Below, piece by piece: positions 32,269 to 57,260 of a stretch of 64,000 bases of DNA. The stretch is from the NCBI GenBank assembly GCA_027922465.2, contig BQMF02000026.1:1488001-1552000 (forward strand). The letters run 5' to 3'. This DNA is from Turritopsis dohrnii. Lineage: Eukaryota > Cnidaria > Hydrozoa > Anthoathecata > Oceaniidae. A program made the position numbers and the translations under genes. Under the pieces are notes generated by a model. The model saw only the letters and a list, made by a program, of their open reading frames with translations. It did no database searches and had not been told where the DNA came from. Each line of letters begins with the position of its first letter. Position 1 is the first letter of the stretch.

Positions 32269-33996
32269 TATTATCACAAGAAGGAACGACACAGGGTGAT
32301 CCAATTGCGATGGCTATCTACGGAATAAACTTGGTACCCCTTATGTCATCATGCAAATCATCGACTTATTCTGCCAAAGTAAAACACACGGCGTTTGCAG
32401 ACGACCTGGCAGGAGCTGGTAAGCTCCAACAAATAAAGCAATGGCGGGACAGTCTGGAAGTCTTTGGTCCAAAAATTGGCTATTTTCCAAATGCTGAAAA
32501 GTCTTGGCTAATTGTCAAGAAAAAATATCACGAAGCAGCAATGATCGTTTTCGCAGATTCGAAAATTAACATCACTACCAAAGGAAGAAAGCATCTAGGA
32601 GCAGCTCTAGGTACTAAAGAGTTCAAACATCAATACGTGAATGAGTTGGTGAAGAAATGGACCAAAGAAATCATCATCCTTGCAGAAATCGCTAAGACTC
32701 AACCACAGTCAGCATACATTGCATTCACTGCAGGATACCGTCATAAATTCAATTACTTCATCAGAACGCTAGCTGGTATCTCCGATCTCCTGAGACCGGT
32801 TGAAGACGTTATCAGATACCACTTCATACCCTCTTTATGCAACGGCCGTCAATGTAGTGATGAGGAAAGACGCCTTTTTGCTCTTCCTGTGAAGATGGGA
32901 GGACTTGGAATTATTAATGTGATGGAGTTGGCTCAAATAGAGTATACGAACTCGCTTAGAGTAACTGAGTTCCAATCAAACCTGGTGCGACAGCAAAATG
33001 AATTTTTGAAGACCGATCCTCACACAAAATCAATCATCGGAAAAATCAAATCTGAAAAATCTGAAGCAAACATTGTGATTCTAGAACAACTCAAAACGAC
33101 AATGACTTCCGCCGATGTGAAAGTAAACGACATCAACCGGCTGGATGGAGCTTCAATATGGCTATCTACACTCCCATTAAAAGAAGAGAGATTTGCCCTC
33201 AACAAACAAGAGTTTTTTGATATGCTTCACTTGCGTTACAATTGGGAGCTCAAAGACGTCCCTCAATTCTGTGCTTGCAAAAGTAAGTTCTCATTGCAAC
33301 ACGCGTTGAATTGTCATCTTGGCGGATACATGTTGGCTCGTCACAATCATCTTCGAGACCTCCTTGCCAAACTGCTAGTTGAGTGTAGCTTTGACGTCCA
33401 AACCGAACCACCACTTCTCCCTGCTGCAGAAGAATCAGAAGATCTACAAAGATCAGCCATAAAAAGTGAAGAAGCCAGAGCAGATATCAGCTGCCGTGGA
33501 TTTTGGCAACCATACAGAAGAGCATTTTTTGACGTAAAGGTTTCCAACCTAACAGCTCAGACGTATCAATCAAAATCTACTGCTGCTACGTTCTCCTCTC
33601 TAGAGAAAGAAAAAAAAAGGAAATACAACCAGAGAATTCAATTGGTTGATCATGGAACCTTCACACCATTAATTTTCGGTGCAACTGGTGGCATGGCCCG
33701 CGAAGCATCCATCTTCATGACGAAACTAGCTGAAAAGTTAGCAATTAAAACCAATTCTTCTACAGCTGATACCATCACATGGATGAGAAGGAAGATAATG
33801 TTTTCTCTGATAAGAGATACGGTTGCGGCAATAAGAGGCGAAAGAATGAGTCGTCAACCACACCCCATCATCGAAATCAATAATATTCCGCTCGATGGAA
33901 TATGTAACATTGCACACTAGAGAGAATCACCCTTTTTGTTTAATAATAATGTAAATGATTACTATCATATTGTATGTAATATTAGTATGTAAGTGA

Positions 33997-34002
33997 AATA
34001 AA
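33997..34002 (+). promoter_or_regulatory. Polyadenylation signal of the retroelement
   Basis: AATAAA lies 16 nt before the terminal A-run (34018-34030), which immediately precedes the 37-bp array. This fits the 3' end of the retroelement RNA. Confidence 0.7.
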
Positions 34003-34030
34003 CAAGTTGCTCAAGAGAAAAAAAAAAAAA

Positions 34031-34144
34031 TTGGATAAAGTAACGTCAATATAAATTCGAACAGTCTTTGGATAAAGTAACGTCAATATAAATTCGAACA
34101 GTCTTTGGATAAAGTAACGTCAATATAAATTCGAACAGTCTTTG
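34031..34144 (+). repeat. 37-bp tandem array downstream of retroelement
   Basis: Three units of the sequence seen at 29502-29647, same orientation, with spacer CTTTG instead of CTTTT in every unit. The array starts directly after the A-run. Confidence 0.95.
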
Positions 34145-34581
34145 ACAACAAAAAACTACAACGACTAGCAGCTTTGTATTTAGAGAATACGAACGCAAAT
34201 AGAAATGTACGAGCGTCAAGATTTGCAATAAGAATAAGCTGAGGTTCAAATCATTAAATTCTAAAATCAAAACACCTGAAACTTTTTGGGATTGCGCTGT
34301 TATATTCACTATTTTTTATTTATAATCCTCATTTAAATGATAAGAAATAGATGTTGCAATGACATAACCATGACAACCATGACTAAAACTATGCCACAAT
34401 ATGTTTTGACAGACATCCAACAATGAAAATAAAAACTGAGCGGGAAAAGCCTGAGGATTTCACTGGCGTTATATCTTGACTTGTATATCTTTTGAAAAAG
34501 TTAACTTTCATAACCAGATGTTGGTTCACTGAAGCAACCCAACATTCAAGAGCAGATAGTGATTCATTTCAGTGACATTGA

Positions 34582-34639
34582 ATAAACGAGTCTTTCCACC
34601 GAACAGCCTGATAAACGAGTCTTTCCACCGAACAGCCTG
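34582..34639. repeat. 29-bp tandem duplication in ERAL1 3' region
   Basis: ATAAACGAGTCTTTCCACCG plus AACAGCCTG is repeated twice exactly, beginning 16 nt beyond the ERAL1 stop on the minus strand. 34145-34581 otherwise shows no feature. Confidence 0.9.
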
Positions 34640-34654
34640 ATAAGCTTATTAATG

Positions 34655-35712
34655 TTAACAAGAAAGTACTTCATCTGTCCTCATATTATTTTTCTGACTA
34701 ATGTCAAGCGTTAAAACTATCTTCTTATCTGGAAACATACAATCCAATTCTTCACTACAAAGTTTAAATAACAGCCGTTCTTTTGTCTGCACGTAACGCC
34801 GTTGGCTTTTTTTTGGCCAAATCAGTTTCTGATGAATTCTTAAAACAGCATCGTTCGTGTGAAATAACACAGTTTCCTGAAAGACACGATGACAGCGATG
34901 AGAAACTATTGATCGCCGAAAGGAATGATGAAAACTGCTTACTTTACCTGTCTCAACTGCCACGGTATTTCCTGCGAAAACAATTCCAAGATTTTCTCTC
35001 GAAAGAGCTCGGCGAGCTGCATTTCCATATTTGCGTCACAAAAAACATTATTTGGATAATGCCACTGTCCAGGTTGTGCATTGTTCAACAAATATTTTAT
35101 TAATATCGAAATACCATCACCCGTTTTTGCACATGTGTAGAAAACCTCTTGAAATTTTCCATAACCACCGTAAGGCAAATAACCCCATTCGTCTCTTTGT
35201 CGATCATTTGTCAGCATCGACGTTAAGAATAACAAGTCACTTTTCTGCTTGACCATATCCACTTTATTCAAAATAAGAATGGCAGGGATTTCCTGAGCAT
35301 ATAATATATCTAAAATATCTTGACTGATATAGTCTTTAGTTTTCCTACACGATGCGTCGCTTACCACAGCCAGTAAGTCAGCTCCAAGGGCGGCTCTTTT
35401 CGGTGCACGGATATGATTCCCTTTCATTTTCAAGCGTTTTCCTTCATGATAAGAAATTATGCCCGGCGTGTCTGTAAATATTAGCTGAGTGTGAAAACTA
35501 TTGTAAATACCGTTAACAGTGCTTCTTGTTGTGTGTGATTTATGCGAAACAGCTGAAACCCTACCGCCCACAATGGTGTTGATCAAAGTGGATTTTCCAG
35601 CATTAGGACTTCCTAGAACAGCAATATTTAATACTTTCGGTTTCCTATTTATTTCAGAATAATATCTCGTTAAATGGAAAACAGAACGTGCCCGTCGTCT
35701 TTGTAGCAGCAT
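34655..35712 (-). CDS. ERAL1: ERAL1-like mitochondrial Era GTPase, two exons
   Basis: Era-family GTPase that chaperones mitochondrial 12S rRNA during small-subunit assembly. Exons 35712-34948 (255 codons) and 34876-34655 (73 codons plus stop) are joined by a 71-nt GT-AG intron; total 328 residues, against about 437 in human. Residues 1-19 are Arg-rich (MLLQRRRARSVFHLTRYYS), a mitochondrial presequence. G motifs: GSPNAGKS 34-41, TTR 61-63, DTPG 81-84, NKVD 149-152, CAKTG 195-199. The C-terminal KH-like region aligns (VLRIHQKLIWPKK...) but the RNA-binding GxxG (GPKG in relatives) reads QTKE. It lies 652 nt downstream of, and on the same strand as, the ubiquitin ligase gene. Confidence 0.93.
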
Positions 35713-36364
35713 TACTGTCTAAAGAAAGTCAAGAATTCGACGTATCATTTTGTTTCTACATGACATAAACTTCAGTAAAAATTAAAGACGAACAAGTCTG
35801 AATAAAATTAAATAATTCAATTTCGTATAAAACATTTTGTAACAAGGATAAAATTCTGGCTTTCAGAATTTTCTTAATATCACATTTCATCATTTTCAAG
35901 ACATATCATCAGCAAGCAAAGACAGCAAAGTGAAAGACGTTGACAGTAAAGGTGGTTATTTTATTCTAATACAAATACCTTTACTAAATAAATTCATGTA
36001 GGTACATTGAATATCAAATTTATTACTGTGACGACATTACAACAATCAATATAACTCCTTCGAACAGGCTTGCAGATTTCGAATAACGATAATAGCACAC
36101 GAGTAAAAGATTTCGTTCCTTCCCTAACAAACCATCCTCGTAGTTACCACATACCATACATTGATAAAAAAATTTACACGGCACAAAACACTTCAAGCAA
36201 GCCTTCGATTTCTATTGGATTATGAGCTGGTGATTAATAAAAAAATACTACCCAAACAACAAACAAATAACATTGAGAGAACAGTGTGCAACCGAAGAGA
36301 TTGGGTGTGCGATTAAACTATTGGATGATAAGAAGCAGCATTTCGAGCTTTGGGAGTATCGACA
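35713..36364. other. Spacer between ubiquitin ligase and ERAL1
   Basis: Holds the 3' UTR of the ligase and the promoter/5' UTR of ERAL1, both on the minus strand. A minus-strand AATAAA (TTTATT on plus) near 35958 is a candidate ligase poly(A) signal. No exon or repeat recognised. Confidence 0.4.
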
Positions 36365-50492
<14,128 letters not shown>

Positions 50493-50706
50493 CTAAATGA
50501 AATAATAATAAGAGTAATACTAACAGGGATGACCACAATCTCCTTTCATAACCAAAGTCCCAAGGTCTTTTATCTCAAGTTATACACATGCTAAGTAAAA
50601 CTAACTTATTTTTTTCTTATTAAGAAAAAGAATCAGACATGATTAATAAATTTATCTTAAGAAACATTGAAGTCGTAATGATAAAGCATTATTGGAGAGC
50701 CATTTA

Positions 50707-51415
50707 CAGCCCTCTGAATTAGGAACAAAGACTGACAGCGCAAAAATGCCGTCGTATTTGAAAATTGCGACGGCAGATCATTATTTACGACGGCAAAAAA
50801 ATGCCATTGTGTAAGATGTTAACGACGGCAAAACTTGATTGTTTTATTCAAGTAAAAATATTGGTGTAGAATAATGGCTAACAAAACAGAAACCAAATTG
50901 TTTATAAATCAATAGTGTTATCTGGAACAAGAAGTTACAAGATTTAAAATTGTAAACCACAGGGGATTTGCTGTGAACTTGTCCTTTTAATTGTTTGATT
51001 ATTCATAGTTTAAAAACAACGAACCTACGCATTAACGTTTCTTTACTAATTTCACGGCAAGAAAAAAGAAAATCACAAAATTTGTATTGAAATCGAAATC
51101 GAAACTGACTTGAATAGAACTTATCGAGAGAAAAAATCATCCCAAAACAAAACCCAAACTGACTTTATAATACTTTATAATAAACATTCCTGCGTAAAGG
51201 CTTTCTATTTGGCATCACGTGAGTATCGTTAAATCAATGACGTGACGTAAACAAATGTTCTATAGAAAGAAAATTTTTGAGAATAAACAGAAGATGTCAG
51301 GGGAATTCCCAGGAATACCACTGACATATATTCAATGTATTCAAAAAACATTGTTGGCAAAATTTTGCCGTCGTAATTTTTATTTATGGCAGCTTCATGT
51401 GAATTCAGAGGGCTG
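50707..51415. mobile_element. hAT element A, 709 bp, deletion derivative
   Basis: The ends CAGCCCTCTGAATT and AATTCAGAGGGCTG are flanked by CATTTA on both sides (50701-50706, 51416-51421), a 6-bp duplication. Subterminal GCCGTCGT/ACGACGGC motifs occur at both ends. It is homologous in inverted orientation to element B (54819-57428) and lacks the transposase. Confidence 0.92.
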
Positions 51416-51668
51416 CATTTATAAATTTGTACATGAGAAAGGTGGAGGAAGAAGAGTGATTGTACAAGCAGACTAGAAAACAATAACATTTCAAATAGAT
51501 GTTATCCACAAATAATCATAGTTACACAAAATGAAAAAAATCACCTCTACACTGCAGCTGGAAGAATTTTGATCTAAAAAATTTACAAAATATTTTTAAT
51601 ACCAACACTGATGTGCTCTTCCTCTGTTTACTGCTAACCTTGACTCATTCTATGTAGCATTTCAGGCC

Positions 51669-53483
51669 CTAATACAGGCCGATTTTTACATCAGTGACCG
51701 CTTTTGGGCGCACGAAAATCGGCGCCCAAAAAAAATTTTAAAAATTGAAAAAAAATTATGTGATATTCAGAATCTAGACTTATTTCCTTCATACAACTTG
51801 TGGGGAATAAAAATAGAATGAGCTATGTTTTTAATTGGGAAGTCACTGCAATGCTGGAAATCTTTCTGGAGATCATTCCATTGAGTGCACGTGCAAAACA
51901 TTGGCGCGAGAAAAAAAAAGAGTAAAGTATAAATAAAAAGTTCAGTCCTTATTGCGAACTCATTATTATGGGACGAAAGAGGACAAGTGGCGTTAGCCAC
52001 AATAAGAATTCAAAAACTTATAAAACCACTGAAAGGCAAACTGCTTCAAGTTCCCAACAGAATCCATCGACATCTTTGGCATCGACGGATATTGCAAATT
52101 TTTTTATCAGAACAAGTAGTGAACAGCGATCTGAATCTCAAGCGGACAAGGTAAAAATTCTTTTGTTTGGTTTATTTTATGCATATAACTGCTGTTCGAA
52201 AATCTAAGAGCGTTTGTGACGACTTTTCAACCGTTTAAATTTTTTGACTTTTATGTCTTGTCGTGTTCCTTGTTTTGCATTCGAAAAAAACTACAAACTG
52301 TTCTTTACATTCCAATGTTTCATTATAAGAGTCAGGCTTTTCAATGAGACGCGAGCGAATCGCTCTCGCGCTTAAAAGAGCGCTCGTGAAATTGCTATGG
52401 TGTGATCGAAAAATGTTGTTTTTTTTGTTATTTTCATTTTTCAACAGTCTGATATTCTTTCAATAAAAACATTTCTCCGATTTGCAGTTTCGATACGATA
52501 GCTTCGTTTTAAAAAATTTTATGTTTTTTCTTAATCGAAAGTCTTATTATGCCACCTGTTCTTGGTCACTAATGTCGAGACAGGAAATAATCTGTTTAAA
52601 TGAAATGAATGAATCAATTTCATTGCGTGAATATTCTTTTTTACGAGAGTTTTCCTTAACTCGCATTTTATTTTCTTTCGTGAAGTACCTATATTTTTTA
52701 TGATTATTTTCACTGAAAATTAACGCGCAATGCCATTCTCCTTAATTAGGCCTCCAATTCCTTGATAGATTTATGCGTATTTGTATAAATGGCCCTGAAA
52801 CACTTAGTGATGACATTCTTGATGAACTCATTCAAGACTTCAAAAAGGTTAATGATAACCGATGCCTTGAATTATGAAGTCATTTATGTAATCTTCTTTT
52901 GTTGGTTAATTTAGTTTAATATGTGACATGGTTGACGAAAAGGAACCATCAGCATATTGCGCGTAATTTTACGGCGTAAGAATAATCTAAAAACTCACGC
53001 TTTACGCTTCTTTCTTATTCATAGAGTAAAATTACGCGTAATGATGATTCTAAAATTACGCGTTAAGTTAAAAGATACGCAATAACCAAATCTTTCTCTT
53101 AGTAAGTTTTATTACGCCGTAATAGTTTTTTTCCTTTCATTGAACGATAAAAGGAAGCTTTCATTAATGATTCATAATGTTTTATCTACAGTTTGAAAAG
53201 GAAGAAAAAAGTTTTTACAAACGTTAATGGATTTAGTTCACGATGGTGATATGAACTAAAGAAAAGTGCCCTGTAATATGTTCTTGAAAATGTAGTTAGA
53301 AATGGTTGAACCTAGGCCTCCTAGAGAGCATTTAAGGGTAAAGATACAAAAAATTTCCGGGGCTCTGCCCCTGACCCCGTCGGTGGGCTTACAGCACCCC
53401 CCAAACCCCCAGCTGTTTGCTCCTTCCCTTCGCTCAGTCGAACCGACCGACGCCCAAAAAAAATTCCTGTATTAGACACTGCA
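51669..53483 (+). mobile_element. hAT-like remnant with CTAATACAGG ends
   Basis: The ends CTAATACAGG (left) and CCTGTATTAG (right) are inverted, with nearby CGCCCAAAAAAAATT on both sides. The plus-strand frame 51968-52150 (MGRKRTSGV...IANFFIRT) looks like a transposase N-terminus. 52753-52848 reads FLDRFMRICINGPETLSDDI, a hAT C-terminal signature. The middle is lost. A GC-rich patch (53360-53450) stands out. No target duplication resolved. Confidence 0.6.
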
Positions 53484-54812
53484 TTTTATTAGATACAGAA
53501 TCCAGAATAAGATGTATTTCCCTTCCAGTGTCAGTCTTTTAGTCCCTTATTTATCAACACTAAACCATGATCTCAGTAATCTGTTCTTATTACTTCATAG
53601 TGCGCCTTCTAACTTGTTCTTCAACAGCTCTTCAACAGCAATTGAAAACTAACCTAGTAGCATCTGTAGTAGACATTATCTTTAGATCACCAATTGAACA
53701 TCTTTAACAAATCAGTAACTAAATCAAAGAAATTATCAAAAAAAGTTAATACAATTTCTTAGAAAAAATTTTTGTACTAGTAAAAACATGGCTTTGATGG
53801 AAATTGGGATCAATTTCCTTATGTTACTGCAGTCTTGTCAATGACAAAAACTGCCAGGCGTGCCATTAATCACACATGCGCAAAAGTGTTATTTTGTAGT
53901 TCAGGCATACGACTCTCAGTCTTGTAATTTTTTGCGCGCAATCGCATTAGCGCTCACTATAACATTCCTTGAGTTAAGACGCGCTTTTAATTCACACGTG
54001 GAATTAAAACGTGGAATTCCTGGTTAATCACATGGTTCCTTGACAGATGTTTTTGACAGATGTTTTTGCTTGGTGAGATATTTCAGGTCAATGGGAAATT
54101 TCCAATTAAGCTAAGCAAAAAACATCAGTCAAATTTCAACCATGTGAACAAAGATGACGTAATTCCGTAAAGCTGATCTCTACAAAAAAACAACATGTGA
54201 GCCTCAAGTTCATTAACACACAATTCCAATATATCTTTTTTTAACAAAACTAAATGCAGTTCCAAAAATACGATCCTAAGGTCTTTAATCATGGAATGAA
54301 TTTCAACAATATTCACACAGAGGCAACTATATACTTCGCCTATATACATCAGTTATATTGTCTGGTATCATTGGTAAAATTGAATAAAGGGAAACAATGT
54401 AACTAAACACAACACTTGCTTTTGTGAGTTAAAATGTCTACAACATTTTGTATACAAGATTATAAAAGAACACAGGAACACCAGTCACATCTATCTTCAA
54501 TACTATAGCAGTATTGAGACATTTAGGGGTAGACGGAGAAGTAACCAACTCAGTCATTTAATTAGTCCTTCAAAACTGTAACACAAGAAAACACCCAAAA
54601 TATGAAAATATACATCCATAACCAAATTACCATGTAGAGATGAAAGCAGAAGTTGGAATACGTTTCTCCTTTCATAATAGGGAAGGTTGTTCGTAATTAG
54701 GAAAATTGACAGTATACTTATTCTCATGAAATAAAAATATAAAATCAAGCAAGTTCTTTCTTCATAGCTCAAGCAAAAACTTTAGCTGCGACAATCCCAC
54801 GGTAAACATTGT
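53484..54812. other. No supported feature
   Basis: AT-rich sequence upstream of the visible ligase exons. The missing first coding exon of the ligase could lie here or further right, but no candidate was convincing. Confidence 0.35.
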
Positions 54813-55483
54813 TGACTGCAGCCCTCTGAATTTACAACGGCATTCAGCTTTTGCCGTCGTGAAGCTACCGTAAATCAAAATTACGACGGCAAAATTTTGC
54901 TGACAGTGTTTTTTGGATGCAAATATTGAATAGATAATACTTTAATAAGTCCTTTCATTTCTTATTCTGACTCTTACTCTGCTGTATAGCATTACCTTTC
55001 TTATGTTCTTAATTTTTGAATTCTTCCTTTCCGCTTTGTTTCTTATTTTTGTGGAGAATTCCTCATTATGCATGTTTTGTTAACAAGATTAAGCAGGTAC
55101 CACACTGCACATAGTTGTACTAGTTCTTTGTTGTTTGTTTTAACTTGTTTATTTCATACACATATTTTTGAAAGCATACAGGCTTCTTCCCAGAATGGCC
55201 AAATTCAATACTCAAAATATTTATTTTTCTCCTACTAATGAATCACATTAGCACTACGTGTTATAGGCGTCATTATAAAGTATTATAAAGTAAGTTTGGG
55301 TTTGTTTTTGGATGGAATTTCAGGCCCGGCGGAAGCATTTTAAAAGTTGTGCGGCCAAATCAAATGACATCATGGAAATCTGTCGGCCATTGTGGTTGGG
55401 CAACGAAGAAAATTTTAAGCCTTTGAAACAGCTATCAATCGTTAAAATTTTTGACCGAAAATAATATTTCCGAAAGTGACTTT

Positions 55484-55833
55484 TACCTTACCGGGGAAAA
55501 AAAGTTGGCAAAAACTTTAGGCTGAGAAAATTTTAGTCACCTAAGGAAATTTTAGTCACTTTTCCGCGACCAATTTTTGAAGTTAGTCACTTTTCCCAGA
55601 CTAAATTTTGAAATTAGTCGCTTTTCCCTGACTAAATATTGTCAATATAAGAAGAAAATAATCAAGATATTACAATAACGTCTGAGTTACTGTATACCTT
55701 ATCGGGAAATAAAAAGTCGACAAAACTTTTTGGTCGGGTGCAGAAAAGACGGGGGAAAATTTGGTTGCGGAAAATTTTAGTCACCTCCCAAAAAATTAGT
55801 CACTTTCCCGACTTTTTTTTCCCCGATAAGGTA
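55484..55833. mobile_element. Degenerate TIR element nested in hAT B
   Basis: The ends TACCTTACCGGGGAAAAAAA and the complement TACCTTATCGGGGAAAAAAA enclose repeated TTTTAGTCAC motifs. This is similar in plan to the 41777-43238 element. A further TACCTTATCGGGAAATAAAA starts at 55696, so it may be two overlapping copies. Confidence 0.65.
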
Positions 55834-56089
55834 TGTTGTTTCGTTATATCTTATTACATAAACGAATGCTGTTTGTTAACACAATGTTTTCTATGACAAA
55901 CAAATTTTCGGGCAAACCATCTAAAGTCACAACCTTTTCACAATACAAGTGAATAAATGTTGTTTACCAGATTTCTACAGTTTTCTTTAATACAAAACGA
56001 TGAAAGTCAAAACATGCAAAGCTAAAATCCTATATAGATATTTGCGTAGATTTCCATTTAACAAGAATCTGTGTTATGCTTGAAATTGC

Positions 56090-56470
56090 CCAAATGTGGA
56101 AAGACCTGAGAACTACTTACAAAATCATTGGCTATATCACGAGGTTCAACGAATCTGTTCAATCTTTATGAGTGTAAAACCATGACATGATTCAGACGTT
56201 TTTGAGTCATGGTACATGGTACATTTTTGCACAGCGTAGTGCACTTAATGATCGTTCACTTGTAGCATTTGTTGCTGAACACGTCAAAATTAATATTGCG
56301 AGATGAAACACTTCAGAAAGAAGCGTTCTTGTACCAACGTGAAGTTTTTTCAAATATTTCACAATATCTGTGAAATTTACGTCAGTTATTTCGGAAATAT
56401 CTTTTTCAAACATTTGCAACGGTTTCAGTAGAGTTGCATCAAAATCGCCTTTGTAAAAGAAGAAAAACAA
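56090..56470 (-). pseudogene. hAT transposase dimerisation-domain remnant
   Basis: The minus frame 56470-56207 ends in LTCSATNATSERSLSALRCA, the classic hAT C-terminal dimerisation signature (ZMYM1-like group). Reading on through a frameshift, 56206-56090 still shows HKDxTDSLNL-like sequence. The catalytic core is not visible. Confidence 0.88.
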
Positions 56471-56819
56471 AAACTATGACAACTTCATCCGTGGTTAGAA
56501 TTTGTTTTGAGATTTTTTTTCAATAAATAAACAAAAAAGAAAAAAAGTCCTGCGGCTCTAGCCTCAGTGGTCGTAGTGCTTCCGCTGGCCCTGAATTTTT
56601 CCTCAATAAGTTCATATTATACACAAGTCAGTTTCATTTTTGTTTTCAACACAGATTGTCTTGTGATTTTTTTCGCTTGCCGTGAAATTAGTAAAGAAAC
56701 GTGAACACGTAGGTTCGTTGTTTTTAAACTATATCTGCATAACTTAAATCTTGTAATTTCTTGTTCCAGATAACACTATTGATTTATGAAATATTTAGTT
56801 TCTGTTTTATTACCCATTA

Positions 56820-57260
56820 CTAGTAACCCGGGTAAAAATTTTTACCGAGTTTAACTTCCAAAAGGGTGTGTCAAATTCGCCTTTCCCGTGTGCAAGCCCT
56901 GTGACGAAAAATTAAATCACACAACTGCGACTGGAAAGTGTGCACACGTTGCAAAGCTGGAAAAACTGATTAAAAAAATGTATGGGATCGTTTCACTACA
57001 AACAACCGTTGCAGAGATATCGTTGATCAAAGATTTTGAGATATTTCCCCTAAAACGTCGCGTTCAATTGGGGATGCAATGCAATGGTTCCCCTGTGATC
57101 ATAAAAATAACTGACGTCAGATGCCACGTGCTATTATACTAATCGTGAATGTGTCTTGCGTGGTCCAACTACCGCAATATGACCATGATTAAGAAGATTT
57201 TGATCGTAAAGTTCCACAAAATCTATCACTCTCTAAGTTAAATGTGTTATTATAATAAGA
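56820..57260 (-). mobile_element. Non-autonomous Helitron H2, copy 2
   Basis: Minus strand: 5' TCTTATTATAATAACAC, 3' hairpin GGTAAAAATTTTTACC, then CTAG. hAT element A provides the uninserted site (CCATTA / TTCTACACC), fixing both ends to the base and confirming insertion between A and T. Confidence 0.9.

Larger units (their letters stand above)
29906..33920 (+). pseudogene. Retroelement ORF (Zn finger-RT-nuclease), broken twice
   Basis: ATG 29906 follows an in-frame TGA. Residues about 50-71 form a C-x2-C...H-x3-C finger (CQWCSRNF...HLKKC). RT motifs follow: PIGIGEVLRRIIGK, motif A LLIDASNAFN (about 31200), motif B QGDP (32294-32305) and motif C FADD (about 32394-32405). The thumb/linker contains HYFIPSL- and GGLGI-like strings, then the nuclease-like domain at 33250-33560. 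Two breaks exist: a frameshift at about 31130, where the first frame ends TGA at 31139-31141, and the Harbinger insertion at 31350-32268. The 586-codon frame from 32160 begins inside the Harbinger element, so its first ~37 residues are not RT. The family is widely annotated in invertebrate genomes; the exact clade name is uncertain. Confidence 0.85.
29648..34030 (+). mobile_element. Retroelement: zinc finger + RT + C-terminal PD-(D/E)XK-like nuclease
   Basis: This unit has about 260 nt of 5' leader, a coding region, a short 3' UTR with AATAAA (33997-34002) and an A-run (34018-34030). There are no LTRs and no upstream AP endonuclease. It is flanked on both sides by arrays of one 37-bp unit. 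The C-terminal domain carries C-x-C...H...C and ADISCRGFW...FFDVKV, consistent with a restriction-like (R2-type) nuclease, which implies target-primed insertion. A 919-bp Harbinger element is inserted within the RT. Confidence 0.82.

Noticed and set aside
32160..32275. N-terminus of the 586-codon RT frame
   Set aside because: The first ~37 residues come from the Harbinger right end, not from the retroelement.
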